A stretch of 23,800 bases of DNA from RGIG3009 sp045595845 (GTDB lineage Bacteria; Bacillota; Clostridia; Oscillospirales; Acutalibacteraceae): the NCBI GenBank assembly GCA_045595845.1, contig JAZOBF010000026.1, positions 1-23,800 of the forward strand, in the 5' to 3' direction. Of the stretch, positions 15,089-23,633 are shown one piece after another. Below the pieces are notes generated by a model. It saw only the letters and a program-made list of their open reading frames with translations. It was not told the origin of the DNA and did no database searches. Position numbers and translations under genes: made by a program. Every line of letters starts with the position of its first letter. The first letter of the stretch is position 1.

Positions 15089-17716
15089 ATGAAATGGACA
15101 GGTCTTAACGAACTGCGTGAACTGTATTTGAGCTTTTTTGAAAGCAAGGGGCATCTGCGCCTGCCCAGTTTTTCGCTGGTTCCCAAAAATGACGCGTCTT
15201 TGTTACTCATCAACTCGGGCATGGCACCGATGAAGAAGTATTTTACGGGTGAGATAACCCCGCCGCGCAAACGCGTGACCACTTGCCAGAAATGTATTCG
15301 TACGCCGGATATTGAATCGGTCGGCAAGACCGCTCGCCACGGCACCTATTTTGAGATGCTGGGCAACTTCAGTTTTGGCGATTATTTCAAGCATGAGGCA
15401 ACGGCATGGGCGTGGGAGTTTTGCACCAAAGTATTGGAACTGCCCGTTGACCGTATTTGGGTATCCATCTACGAGAACGATGAGCAGGCGTTCGATATCT
15501 GGACAAAAGAAGTCGGCGTATCACCTGACCGCATCGTGCGACTCGGCAAGGAAGACAACTTCTGGGAGCACGGCTCCGGTCCGTGCGGTCCCTGCTCGGA
15601 ACTGTACTATGACCGTGGTGAGGAGTACGGGTGCGGCTCGCCGACTTGCGGTGTCGGCTGTGACTGCGACCGCTACATGGAATTCTGGAACAATGTATTT
15701 ACTCAGTTTGATAACGACGGCAACGGTAACTATACGCCGCTCGAGCACCCCAACATTGATACCGGTATGGGACTTGAACGCTTGGCGTGTATCATGCAGG
15801 GTGTCAACAACCTGTTTGAGGTGGATACCGTTCAGAATATCATGAAACACATCAGCCGTATCACGGGCGTGACATACGGCGCTGACGACAAGACCGATGT
15901 ATCCTTGCGTGTTATTACCGACCACATCCGTTCCACCACCTTTATGGTAGGGGATAGCGTGATGCCGTCCAACGAGGGGCGGGGGTATGTGTTGCGCCGC
16001 TTATTGCGCCGCGCCGCGCGCCACGGCCGTTTGCTCGGCATCCACCGTCCGTTCCTGTATGAGGTATGCAAAACAGTTATTGAGGAAAATCTGACGGCGT
16101 ATCCCGAACTGAAAGATAAACAAGATTTTATCACCAAGGTTATTCGCAACGAAGAAGAAGCGTTTGAAAAAACCATTGACAGCGGTCTTGCACAACTTGA
16201 ACTCATGCTTGCGGATACCAAAGACGGTGTGCTGTCGGGCGATGATGCTTTTAAACTGTACGATACCTACGGCTTTCCCGTAGATCTCACCCGCGATATC
16301 TTGGAAGAAAAGGGTATGACGGTGGACGAGGAAGGTTTCCGCGAGCGTATGGCGGAACAACGCGCCCGCGCCCGCGCCGCTCGTAAAGATGCGGGTGCCG
16401 ATGCGTGGAAAGGCGATGCCGCCGTAACGGAACAGTTATCCGTCGGTACCTTCGTCGGGTATGATACGCTAAAAGCGTCGGCGTCGGTCACTGCCATTGT
16501 CAGCAACAACGAATTGGTTGAAACGCTCGGCGAGGGCGAGACGGCAACACTGGTGCTGGATATCACACCGTTCTACGGAGAAAGCGGCGGACAGGTCGGT
16601 GATATCGGTGTTATCGAAGCAGAGGGTGCCCGTTTCCAAGTAACCGCGACTCAGAAAAACAACGCGGGTGTTATTCTGCATACCGGTACGCTTTTGAGCG
16701 GTACGCTCAATGTCGGCAATGCCGTCACCGCACAGGTAAACGCGGATTCTCGCCGTGCCGTGATGCGCAATCACTCTGCCGCGCACTTGTTACAGGCGGC
16801 ACTGCGCCGCGTGCTCGGCACGCATGTTGAACAAGCGGGGCAGCTTGTCAATGCCGAGCGTATGCGTTTTGACTTCACGCATTTCTCCGCGCTGACTGCA
16901 GAAGAACTCGGCGCGGTCGAAGCACTTGTCAATCGTTGGATTCTCGATGGTTTGGCGGTCGATGTAAACGAAATGCCGATCGACGAGGCGCGCAAACTCG
17001 GCGCCATGGCGTTGTTTGGCGAGAAATACGGTGATGTGGTTCGTGTGGTGAAAATGGGCGATGTGTCCGTGGAACTGTGCGGTGGTACGCATACCGACAA
17101 CACGGCAAAACTCGGTCTGTTCCATATTTTGTCCGAATCGTCGGTTGCGGCGGGAGTGCGCCGCATTGAGGCGGTCACGGGAGCGGCGGTGCTGGATTTG
17201 TTGCACGCCTATCGCTCGGACATGATTGAAGCCGCGGGTGCTATGAAAGCTTCCGGACCCGATGATCTGGTTCGCCGTGCGGAGCAACTGCTGGGTGAAC
17301 TCAAAGAGGCGGAGCGGGAACTGCAGACGGTACGCGAACAACAAGCGGCACAAACCGTGGGTGACCTGTTCCAAAACGCGCAAGATATCGGCGGTATCCA
17401 ACTCATCACAGCCGTACTGCCCGAGGCGACGGGTGACGAACTTCGCTCATTGTGTGACCGTTGTAAAGACCGCGGTTTGGATAAAGCGGTCATGGTGCTT
17501 GCGGGCACTTCGGCCGAAAAGCAGAGCGTAACATTCGCTTGCTATTGCACCCCCGGTGCGGTCGCGTCTGGTGCAAACGCGGGTGCGATCGTCCGTCAGG
17601 TGGCGGCTGTTTGCGGCGGAAAAGGCGGCGGCAAGCCGGATATGGCAATGGCGGGCGGCAAAGAGCTCGACAAGGTTGAGCAAGCCATGAGCCGTATTCC
17701 CGAATTTCTCGGTTAA
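15089..17716 (+). CDS. alaS: Alanyl-tRNA synthetase
   Basis: AlaRS charges tRNA-Ala and clears mis-charged Ser and Gly. The 875 residues equal the usual bacterial length. The aminoacylation domain begins with MKWTGLNELRELYLSFFESKGH and contains LINSGMAPMKKYFTG, TTCQKCIRTPDIESVGKT and FEMLGNFSFGDYFK. A Cys-rich insert (YGCGSPTCGVGCDCDRYMEF) follows EHGSGPCGPCSE. The editing domain has H562-x3-H566 (HSAAHLL) and C664 with H668 (CGGTH), the zinc ligands. The C-Ala domain ends with the GGKGGGKPDMAMAGG glycine-rich motif. AAAGGATG precedes the ATG. It is controlled by the T-box above and is followed by a HIT and an exonuclease gene without a strong terminator between. Confidence 0.99.
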   Translation: MKWTGLNELRELYLSFFESKGHLRLPSFSLVPKNDASLLLINSGMAPMKKYFTGEITPPRKRVTTCQKCIRTPDIESVGKTARHGTYFEMLGNFSFGDYFKHEATAWAWEFCTKVLELPVDRIWVSIYENDEQAFDIWTKEVGVSPDRIVRLGKEDNFWEHGSGPCGPCSELYYDRGEEYGCGSPTCGVGCDCDRYMEFWNNVFTQFDNDGNGNYTPLEHPNIDTGMGLERLACIMQGVNNLFEVDTVQNIMKHISRITGVTYGADDKTDVSLRVITDHIRSTTFMVGDSVMPSNEGRGYVLRRLLRRAARHGRLLGIHRPFLYEVCKTVIEENLTAYPELKDKQDFITKVIRNEEEAFEKTIDSGLAQLELMLADTKDGVLSGDDAFKLYDTYGFPVDLTRDILEEKGMTVDEEGFRERMAEQRARARAARKDAGADAWKGDAAVTEQLSVGTFVGYDTLKASASVTAIVSNNELVETLGEGETATLVLDITPFYGESGGQVGDIGVIEAEGARFQVTATQKNNAGVILHTGTLLSGTLNVGNAVTAQVNADSRRAVMRNHSAAHLLQAALRRVLGTHVEQAGQLVNAERMRFDFTHFSALTAEELGAVEALVNRWILDGLAVDVNEMPIDEARKLGAMALFGEKYGDVVRVVKMGDVSVELCGGTHTDNTAKLGLFHILSESSVAAGVRRIEAVTGAAVLDLLHAYRSDMIEAAGAMKASGPDDLVRRAEQLLGELKEAERELQTVREQQAAQTVGDLFQNAQDIGGIQLITAVLPEATGDELRSLCDRCKDRGLDKAVMVLAGTSAEKQSVTFACYCTPGAVASGANAGAIVRQVAAVCGGKGGGKPDMAMAGGKELDKVEQAMSRIPEFLG

Positions 17717-17741
17717 GATTTACGAGTATTTTAACGCAGCA

Positions 17742-17782
17742 GACGCATCGTTTCCCCAAAATAAATCGGGTTCGAATGCGTC
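17742..17782 (+). other. Imperfect hairpin between alaS and the HIT gene
   Basis: GACGCAT (17742-17748) pairs with ATGCGTC (17776-17782), with weaker CG and CCC/GGG pairings inside. No T-run follows, so it is unlikely to be a full terminator. It may act as a partial stop or RNA-processing or stability element between alaS and the downstream genes. No promoter is evident in 17717-17801. Confidence 0.45.
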
Positions 17783-17801
17783 AGTTTAAGGAGTGACAAC
17801 G

Positions 17802-18134
17802 ATGGATTGTATTTTTTGTAAGATTGTGGCGGGGGAGATCCCGTCAAAGAAAGTATACGAGGATGACCGCGTGCTGGCATTTTACGATATTGAGCCGGCG
17901 GCACCCACACACATTCTTGTGATTCCCAAAGCCCATCTTTCGGGTTGCCGCGATATCACGGCGGAGAACAGCGCCGTGGTAGCGCACATCTTTGAGGTAA
18001 TTGCGAACATCACGAAAGAACTCGGTTTAACCGATTACCGCGTGGTAACCAACAACGGCGAGTCGGCAGGGCAGTCGGTGTTCCATCTGCACTTTCATAT
18101 TCTCGGCGGAAAAACCTTGAAGGGAATGTGCTGA
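17802..18134 (+). CDS. HIT family protein (HinT/PKCI-like)
   Basis: A 110-residue histidine-triad nucleotide hydrolase of the HinT type, which cleaves adenosine phosphoramidates and aminoacyl-adenylates. It opens with MDCIFCKIVAGEIPSKKVYED, where C3 and C6 may bind zinc, continues with HILVIPKAH and ends with QSVFHLHFHILGG, the histidine triad H95, H97, H99. The ATG at 17802 lies 8 nt after AAGGAG; a GTG at 17793 overlaps that site and is rejected. Its place just after alaS is suggestive because HinT enzymes hydrolyse aminoacyl-AMP released by synthetases, but this is inference. Confidence 0.95.
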   Translation: MDCIFCKIVAGEIPSKKVYEDDRVLAFYDIEPAAPTHILVIPKAHLSGCRDITAENSAVVAHIFEVIANITKELGLTDYRVVTNNGESAGQSVFHLHFHILGGKTLKGMC

Positions 18135-18137
18135 TTC

Positions 18138-18995
18138 TTGACCTATGTAATTTTGGATCTGGAATGGAACGGCGCTTACTGTGAAAAGATCGGCGGTTAC
18201 TTTAACGAGATTATCGAGATCGGCGCGGTACGCTTATCGGAACAGGGGGATATCCAAGACCGTTTCGATGCGTATATCCGTCCTGTTGTCAGTCGCAAAT
18301 TGACGCGTCTTGTCACCAACTTGACAGGCATCACGGACGCTCAAGTGCGCCATGGTGTGTCATTCGGACAAGCCTTGGAAGACCTGTGCTGTTTTGTCGG
18401 TGACGATGCTGTCGTTATGACATGGAGCAACACTGACCTGATGGTGCTTATGGAAAATTGCCGCTATTTCTTTGACGACGAAAACATTCCGTTTTTATCC
18501 GCCTATCTTGACTTGCAACAGTATGCCCAAACACGGCTGGGCCTCGGTACTGCGCAACAGGTGGCACTTTCCAAATTGGCAGAGCAGTTGGGCATTCGAA
18601 GCGAGGAGATGGAACTGCATCATGCGATTGATGACAGCGTGCTCGCGGCGGCGATTTTCCGCCGCGTGTATGAACCGCGCTCCTTTGAACAATCGGTTAT
18701 GGCGGTTAATGATGATTTTTACCGCCGTTTAACCTTTAAGCCCACCTTTATCCGTGAAATTGACGATCCGTTGATCCGCCGTGCTGATCTGCGCTTTTCG
18801 TGTGAACACTGTAAACGCAATCTGCGGCGGGTGGGGGAATGGCAGTTCCGACACCGTTTCTTCACGGCGGCTTTTCGCTGTTCCGCCTGCAAAACGGAGT
18901 ACATAGGATGCGTACAGGCAAAGAAAAAGTATGACAGTGTGGAGATTAAAAAACGACTGATTTGCAAAACAGCAGAACCGAAAGAGCCGACCTGA
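18138..18995 (+). CDS. DEDDh-type 3'-5' exonuclease with C-terminal zinc ribbon
   Basis: A 285-residue exonuclease of the RNase T/DnaQ superfamily, acting on RNA or DNA 3' ends. The DEDDh residues are D7 and E9 (LDLEWN), D100 (WSNTDL), H161 and D166 (HHAIDD). After the nuclease domain (about 1-180) a linker leads to four cysteines in two CxxC pairs, C222/C225 (CEHC) and C248/C251 (CSAC), which look like a zinc ribbon for nucleic-acid binding. The start is TTG at 18138, 3 bases after the HIT stop; an AAGGGA about 14 nt upstream is a rather distant ribosome binding site, so coupled translation is likely. The only nearby ATG is out of frame. The stop codon lies in the terminator loop. Confidence 0.9.
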   Translation: MTYVILDLEWNGAYCEKIGGYFNEIIEIGAVRLSEQGDIQDRFDAYIRPVVSRKLTRLVTNLTGITDAQVRHGVSFGQALEDLCCFVGDDAVVMTWSNTDLMVLMENCRYFFDDENIPFLSAYLDLQQYAQTRLGLGTAQQVALSKLAEQLGIRSEEMELHHAIDDSVLAAAIFRRVYEPRSFEQSVMAVNDDFYRRLTFKPTFIREIDDPLIRRADLRFSCEHCKRNLRRVGEWQFRHRFFTAAFRCSACKTEYIGCVQAKKKYDSVEIKKRLICKTAEPKEPT

Positions 18996-19014
18996 GCGTC
19001 GGCTCAATCTTTTT
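18984..19014 (+). terminator. Intrinsic terminator after the exonuclease gene
   Basis: GAGCCGAC (18984-18991) pairs with GTCGGCTC (18998-19005) around a 6-nt loop, followed by AATCTTTTT. It ends the alaS unit; the exonuclease stop codon (18993-18995) is in the loop. Confidence 0.9.
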
Positions 19015-19024
19015 GTAAAATCGC

Positions 19025-19053
19025 TTGACAAACCTGTCGGCTTATGATACAAT
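19025..19053 (+). promoter_or_regulatory. Sigma-A promoter of the pyrC-carB unit
   Basis: TTGACA (19025-19030), a 17-bp spacer and TACAAT (19048-19053) with TG at 19045-19046 (extended -10). Expected start is near 19060, a few bases before the PyrR-binding structure. Confidence 0.88.
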
Positions 19054-19066
19054 TTCAAAAATCAGA

Positions 19067-19175
19067 TCTTTAAGAGCGATCCCGAGAGGTCGTCAAGACT
19101 GAACCTTATCGGATGCGGCATGCCGCATCTGCGTTTTGTGTTGTGTCTTGCCGCCACGGGTGGTAAGACTCTTTT
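19067..19175 (+). promoter_or_regulatory. PyrR-type transcription attenuator leader
   Basis: PyrR with UMP binds such RNA and favours termination when pyrimidines are plentiful. CGATC (19077-19081) and GGTCG (19088-19092) close the hexaloop CCGAGA (19082-19087), which fits the CNGNGA loop of known PyrR sites. TCTT (19067-19070) and AAGA (19095-19098) form a lower stem with purine-rich bulges. CAAGAC (19094-19099) can instead pair with GTCTTG (19145-19150), the left arm of the terminator, giving an antiterminator that PyrR would break. Between them lies an 18-bp palindrome, GATGCGGCATGCCGCATC (19112-19129). The pyrR gene itself is not in the window. Confidence 0.85.
19145..19175 (+). terminator. 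Attenuator terminator hairpin before pyrC
   Basis: GTCTTGCCGCC (19145-19155) pairs with GGTGGTAAGAC (19159-19169), 11 pairs including two G-U, followed by TCTTTT (19170-19175). Confidence 0.85.
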
Positions 19176-19206
19176 CATGTAACGATCTTTTATGAGGAGG
19201 AGCATC

Positions 19207-20409
19207 ATGGCAAAGTTGTTGTCAAAAATCTGGGGACAAGCCGCTTTCACGGACGGTATTGCTGCCCGTTTTTTGACCGACGATATGCGTGTTTACAATT
19301 CTCCCGAATATGTTGTTTTTCCCGGCTTTTGCGATGTGCATGTGCATTTTCGTGAGCCGGGATTTTCTTATAAAGAGACCATCAAAACGGGTAGCCGCGC
19401 GGCGGCGGCAGGCGGGTATACCGCCGTGTGCACCATGCCGAATGTAAATCCGGTTCCGGATTCGGCGGAGCACATTGCCCTTGAGCAACACCTCATTGAC
19501 CGCGATGCGTGCATTCATGTGTACCCGTACGGCTCTATCACGGTGGACCAAAAAGGGGAGACGCTTGCGGACTTTAACGGTATGGCCCCGTATGCGATCG
19601 CCTTTTCGGATGACGGTCGGGGAATACAATCGTCGGATATGATGCGTTTGGCAATGCAAAAAGCCAAATCGCTCGGCAAACTCATCGTAGCCCATTGTGA
19701 AGACAATTCCTTGTTGCACGGCGGATATATTCACGACGGCGACTATGCGCGCATTCACGGCCACAAGGGTATTTGTTCCGAGAGTGAATATGGCCCGATT
19801 CGGCGCGATTTAAAACTTGCCGAGGAGATCGGTTGCGGGTATCATGTGTGTCATATATCAGCGGCAGAAAGCGTGGATGCCATCCGCCGTGCAAAAGCGC
19901 GCGGCGTGGATGTCACCTGTGAAACGGCACCGCATTATTTGGTACTGGATGATTCGTGCTTGCAAGAGGATGGCCGTTTTAAAATGAATCCGCCCTTGCG
20001 CGCAAAACGCGACCGCGAAGCCCTCATTGAAGGCATTTGTGACGGCACCATCGACATGATTGCCACCGATCATGCCCCGCATTCCGCCGAGGAAAAGGCG
20101 CGCGGGCTTGCGGGCAGTGCGTTTGGCATCGTGGGATTGGAAACGGCATTTTCGGTACTGTATACCCACTTGGTCAAAACCGGCCTCATTTCGATGGAAC
20201 GGTTGCTCGACCTGTTGGTATACAACCCGAGAAAGCGGTTCGGGATTCCTTTATCGGAAGACTTTTCGGTGTGGAATCTTTCCAAAGAGATCACGGTGGA
20301 CCCGATACAGTTCGAATCGTGCGGCAAAGCCACCCCGTTTGCGGGCGATACGCTGTTTGGGGAATGTGTGCTGACGGTTTGTAACGGTAACATTGTATAT
20401 CAACGATAA
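19207..20409 (+). CDS. pyrC: Dihydroorotase
   Basis: Dihydroorotase closes carbamoyl-aspartate to dihydroorotate, step three of UMP synthesis. The 400-residue product has the amidohydrolase metal residues H45 and H47 (DVHVHFREPG), an Asp-rich SDDG at 134-137 as in type I enzymes that lack the carboxylated Lys, H163 (AHCED), H216 (CHISA) and D288 (ATDHAPH). The PGF stretch before HVH starts at residue 39 and not near 50, so the N-terminal beta-sandwich part is shortened; activity should not be affected because the barrel is complete. The ATG at 19207 follows GAGGAGGAG at the right distance; the ATG at 19192 lies upstream of that site. It is controlled by the PyrR attenuator and is followed 23 bases later by carB. 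Confidence 0.97.
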   Translation: MAKLLSKIWGQAAFTDGIAARFLTDDMRVYNSPEYVVFPGFCDVHVHFREPGFSYKETIKTGSRAAAAGGYTAVCTMPNVNPVPDSAEHIALEQHLIDRDACIHVYPYGSITVDQKGETLADFNGMAPYAIAFSDDGRGIQSSDMMRLAMQKAKSLGKLIVAHCEDNSLLHGGYIHDGDYARIHGHKGICSESEYGPIRRDLKLAEEIGCGYHVCHISAAESVDAIRRAKARGVDVTCETAPHYLVLDDSCLQEDGRFKMNPPLRAKRDREALIEGICDGTIDMIATDHAPHSAEEKARGLAGSAFGIVGLETAFSVLYTHLVKTGLISMERLLDLLVYNPRKRFGIPLSEDFSVWNLSKEITVDPIQFESCGKATPFAGDTLFGECVLTVCNGNIVYQR

Positions 20410-20432
20410 TTAAGAGGTTAGGAGAGAATGGC

Positions 20433-23400
20433 ATGGCAAAGAGAACAGACATTAAAAAGATTTTAATCATCGGCTCCGGCCCGATCGTTATCGGTCAGGC
20501 CGCGGAGTTTGACTATGCGGGCACACAGGCGTGTTTAGCGCTGAAAGAAGAGGGGTACGAGGTGATCCTGTGCAACTCCAACCCCGCCACTATCATGACC
20601 GATACCACGATTGCGGATAAGGTGTATATGGAGCCGCTGACGCTGGAATATATCGCGAAAATTCTGCGTTACGAGCGTCCCGATGCCATCGTTCCCGGTA
20701 TCGGCGGTCAGACGGGGCTGAATCTTGCCATGCAACTGGAGAAAAAAGGCGTACTCAAAGAGTGTGGCGTGGAATTGCTCGGCACCAGCAGCGAAAGTAT
20801 TGAGCGGGCAGAAGACCGCGAACTGTTCAAAGAACTGTGTGAGTCTATCGGCGAGCCGACGATTCCCTCTCAAATCACCTATTCACTTGAAGAAGCCAAA
20901 AAAGCCGCGGCGGACATCGGCTATCCGGTGGTGTTGCGTCCCGCTTTCACCCTCGGCGGTACAGGCGGTGGATTCGCGTACAATGAAGAAGAGCTCATCG
21001 AAGTGGGCTTGAATGCGTTTAAACTCTCTCCTGTGCATCAGGTTCTCATTGAAAAGAGCGTCAAAGGCTACAAAGAAATCGAATTTGAAGTCATGCGTGA
21101 CTCGCAGGACCATGCCATCACCATCTGCGGCATGGAAAATATCGATCCCGTCGGTGTACACACCGGTGACTCGCTGGTGGTTGCGCCTATCATGACGCTG
21201 AGCAAACAGGATGAAAAAATGCTCAACGACAGTGCCATCAAACTGATTCGCGAACTGAAAATTGAAGGCGGCTGCAATGTACAGTTTGCCCTCAATCCCA
21301 ACACCAGTGAATATTACCTCATTGAGGTCAATCCCCGCGTATCCCGTTCCTCCGCGTTGGCATCCAAAGCCAGCGGCTACCCGATTGCCCGTGTGACGGC
21401 AAAAATCGCGGTCGGCATGACACTTGAAGATATTGCCATCGCCAATACTAACGCGGCGTTTGAACCGTCACTTGATTATGTGATTGCCAAACTGCCTCGT
21501 TTCCCGTTCGATAAATTCGCCACCGCTCCGAATACCCTCGGCACTCAGATGAAAGCCACGGGCGAGGTCATGGGCATCGGTTCGACTTTAGAAGAATGCT
21601 TGCTCAAATCGGTGCGTTCTTTGGAAATCGGCGCGTGTCATTTCCATCTGCCGAAATTTGATGCAATGTCCGCCGACGAACTGCGTGCGTATATCCGAGA
21701 ATTCAAAGACGACAATATTTTTGCAGTCGCACAACTGATGCGGCTTGGTGTCGGTGTCAAAGAATTGTTTGACATCACCGCGATTACGCCGTATTTCTTG
21801 GAAGCTATTGAGCGTATTGTGAAAAAGGAAACCGAAGTGCAAGCCGCGCGCGGTGACATGAGCGTGCTGAAAAGCGCCAAATTACTGGGCTTCAGCGACC
21901 GCTATATTGCAAAGCTCTGGGGCATGAGTGAATTGGAAGTATACAATCTTCGCAAGGCGGAGGGGATGTTCCCCGTCTATCGTATGGTGGATACTTGCCA
22001 TACGGGCGCGTATATCCCGTACTTCTACTCGTCCTATCAAGGTGACAATGCGTCCATCTTGACCGACAAAAAGAAGATTGTCGTATTGGGTGCGGGTCCC
22101 ATCCGTATCGGTCAGGGCGTGGAATTCGACTATTCCACCGTTCATGCCGTCACCACCATCAAAAAATCGGGTTACGAAGCGATCATTATCAACAATAACC
22201 CCGAAACGGTGTCCACCGACTACACCACTGCCGATAAATTGTACTTTGAACCGCTCACGGTAGAAGATGTCATGAACATCATCGAGTTTGAAAAGCCGGA
22301 GGGCGTTATCGCCTCGCTCGGCGGTCAGACGGCAATCAACCTCGCGGAACCGCTGATGGCGCGTGGTGTCAAGATCATCGGTACCGACTGCGCGGCCATC
22401 GAGCGTGCGGAAGACCGTGGCAGTTTTGAAAAAATCCTGCGCGAACTTAACATCCCGCAACCCAAAGGCCACGCCGTCACCAAAATCGAAGACGGCATTG
22501 CCGCCGCCTCTCAAATCGGGTACCCCGTGCTGGTGCGTCCGAGCTTCGTGCTCGGTGGCAGAGCCATGCAGATTGTCGCGGGTGAGGAACAACTGCGCCA
22601 CTATCTGAAAACTGCCGTTGAGATTGACGAGGACAAGCCGGTTTTGGTGGATAAGTACATCCAAGGCAAGGAAGTCGAAGTGGATGCTATTTGTGACGGC
22701 AAGGATGTGTTTGTCCCCGGTATCATGGAACTTGTCGAGCGTACGGGCGTTCACTCGGGAGACTCCATCAGCGTGTATCCCACCTTCAGTATTTCTGACA
22801 AGGTGAAAGGCACGATTTTGCAATATGCCAAGAAATTAGGTCTCGGCATCGGTATCGTCGGGTTGTTCAACATTCAGTTTATCGTGGACAAGGACGAAAA
22901 TGTGTTTATCATTGAGGTAAACCCGCGCTCGTCGCGTACCGTGCCGTTCCTATCCAAAGCGACAGGGTACAGCTTGGCAGATATCGCAACCGAGGTTATC
23001 TTGGGTAAAAGCCTCAAAGAACAGGGCATTTTCAGCATCTATCCGGACGAGAAAAAACGGTGGTATGTGAAAGTTCCGGTGTTCTCGTTTAACAAGATTC
23101 GCGGATTGGATGCGTATCTGTCTCCCGAAATGAAATCCACGGGCGAAGCGATCGGTTACGACGACAAACTCAATCGCGCGCTGTACAAGGCGTTGCAAGC
23201 ATCCGGTATGCACCTGCAAAACTACGGCACCGTGTTCGCAACCATTGCCGACAAGGATAAGCAGGAAGCGTTGCCGCTCATTCGCCGTTTCTACAACCTC
23301 GGCTTCAATATTGCCGCTACGCAAGGTACCGCCGACTTCCTCAAAGAAAACGGTATCCGCACCCATGTGCTCAAAAAGATCAGTGACGGCAGCGATGAGA

Positions 23401-23606
23401 TTGCCGATGCGCTCCGTCAAGGTCATATCGCGTATGTCATCAACACGCGGGATATCGGCTCTATGGGACAGGCGAGTGACGGCTACGAAATCCGCCGCTA
23501 TGCCACCGACAACAATGTGACAATGTTCACGGCGCTGGATACGGTGCGTGTGTTGTTGGATGTACTGGAAGAAACCACGCTGACGATTTCCACGATTGAT
23601 GCGTAA
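20433..23606 (+). CDS. carB: Carbamoyl-phosphate synthase large subunit
   Basis: CarB uses ammonia delivered by the small subunit, bicarbonate and two ATP to form carbamoyl phosphate for pyrimidine and arginine synthesis. The 1057 residues hold two homologous halves. The first (about 1-400) has IGSGPIVIGQAAEFDYAGTQA, ERAEDRELFKEL and GGTGGGFAYN; an oligomerisation part covers about 400-545. The second half (about 546-930) restarts with VLGAGPIRIGQGVEFDYS and has ERAEDRGSFEKIL and RPSFVLGGRAM. The regulatory MGS-like domain (about 930-1057) reads GFNIAATQGTADFL and VINTRDI. A GGAG site precedes the ATG. The small-subunit gene carA is not next to it on either side in the window, so it must be elsewhere. 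A large antisense frame is a shadow. Confidence 0.99.
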   Translation: MAKRTDIKKILIIGSGPIVIGQAAEFDYAGTQACLALKEEGYEVILCNSNPATIMTDTTIADKVYMEPLTLEYIAKILRYERPDAIVPGIGGQTGLNLAMQLEKKGVLKECGVELLGTSSESIERAEDRELFKELCESIGEPTIPSQITYSLEEAKKAAADIGYPVVLRPAFTLGGTGGGFAYNEEELIEVGLNAFKLSPVHQVLIEKSVKGYKEIEFEVMRDSQDHAITICGMENIDPVGVHTGDSLVVAPIMTLSKQDEKMLNDSAIKLIRELKIEGGCNVQFALNPNTSEYYLIEVNPRVSRSSALASKASGYPIARVTAKIAVGMTLEDIAIANTNAAFEPSLDYVIAKLPRFPFDKFATAPNTLGTQMKATGEVMGIGSTLEECLLKSVRSLEIGACHFHLPKFDAMSADELRAYIREFKDDNIFAVAQLMRLGVGVKELFDITAITPYFLEAIERIVKKETEVQAARGDMSVLKSAKLLGFSDRYIAKLWGMSELEVYNLRKAEGMFPVYRMVDTCHTGAYIPYFYSSYQGDNASILTDKKKIVVLGAGPIRIGQGVEFDYSTVHAVTTIKKSGYEAIIINNNPETVSTDYTTADKLYFEPLTVEDVMNIIEFEKPEGVIASLGGQTAINLAEPLMARGVKIIGTDCAAIERAEDRGSFEKILRELNIPQPKGHAVTKIEDGIAAASQIGYPVLVRPSFVLGGRAMQIVAGEEQLRHYLKTAVEIDEDKPVLVDKYIQGKEVEVDAICDGKDVFVPGIMELVERTGVHSGDSISVYPTFSISDKVKGTILQYAKKLGLGIGIVGLFNIQFIVDKDENVFIIEVNPRSSRTVPFLSKATGYSLADIATEVILGKSLKEQGIFSIYPDEKKRWYVKVPVFSFNKIRGLDAYLSPEMKSTGEAIGYDDKLNRALYKALQASGMHLQNYGTVFATIADKDKQEALPLIRRFYNLGFNIAATQGTADFLKENGIRTHVLKKISDGSDEIADALRQGHIAYVINTRDIGSMGQASDGYEIRRYATDNNVTMFTALDTVRVLLDVLEETTLTISTIDA

Positions 23607-23633
23607 GTGTGACAGGACTTGAACCTGTCACAC
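23607..23633 (+). terminator. Strong hairpin directly after carB
   Basis: GTGTGACAGG (23607-23616) pairs perfectly with CCTGTCACAC (23624-23633) around a 7-nt loop, immediately after the carB stop. Flanking GTAA (23603-23606) and TTAC (23635-23638) extend the pairing past one bulged base. No T-run follows, so it may protect or process the 3' end, or terminate inefficiently. On the minus strand the loop reads TTCAAGT, like a tRNA T-loop. Confidence 0.6.

Noticed and set aside
17742..17801. Possible tRNA fragment in the alaS-HIT spacer (GGTTCGAAT)
   Set aside because: No anticodon arm, D-arm or acceptor stem can be drawn around it.
21882..22823. 313-residue minus-strand open frame opposite carB
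   Set aside because: It lies fully inside a clear carB, has no ribosome binding site or family likeness, and its His/Arg/Asp-rich composition is that of an antisense shadow.
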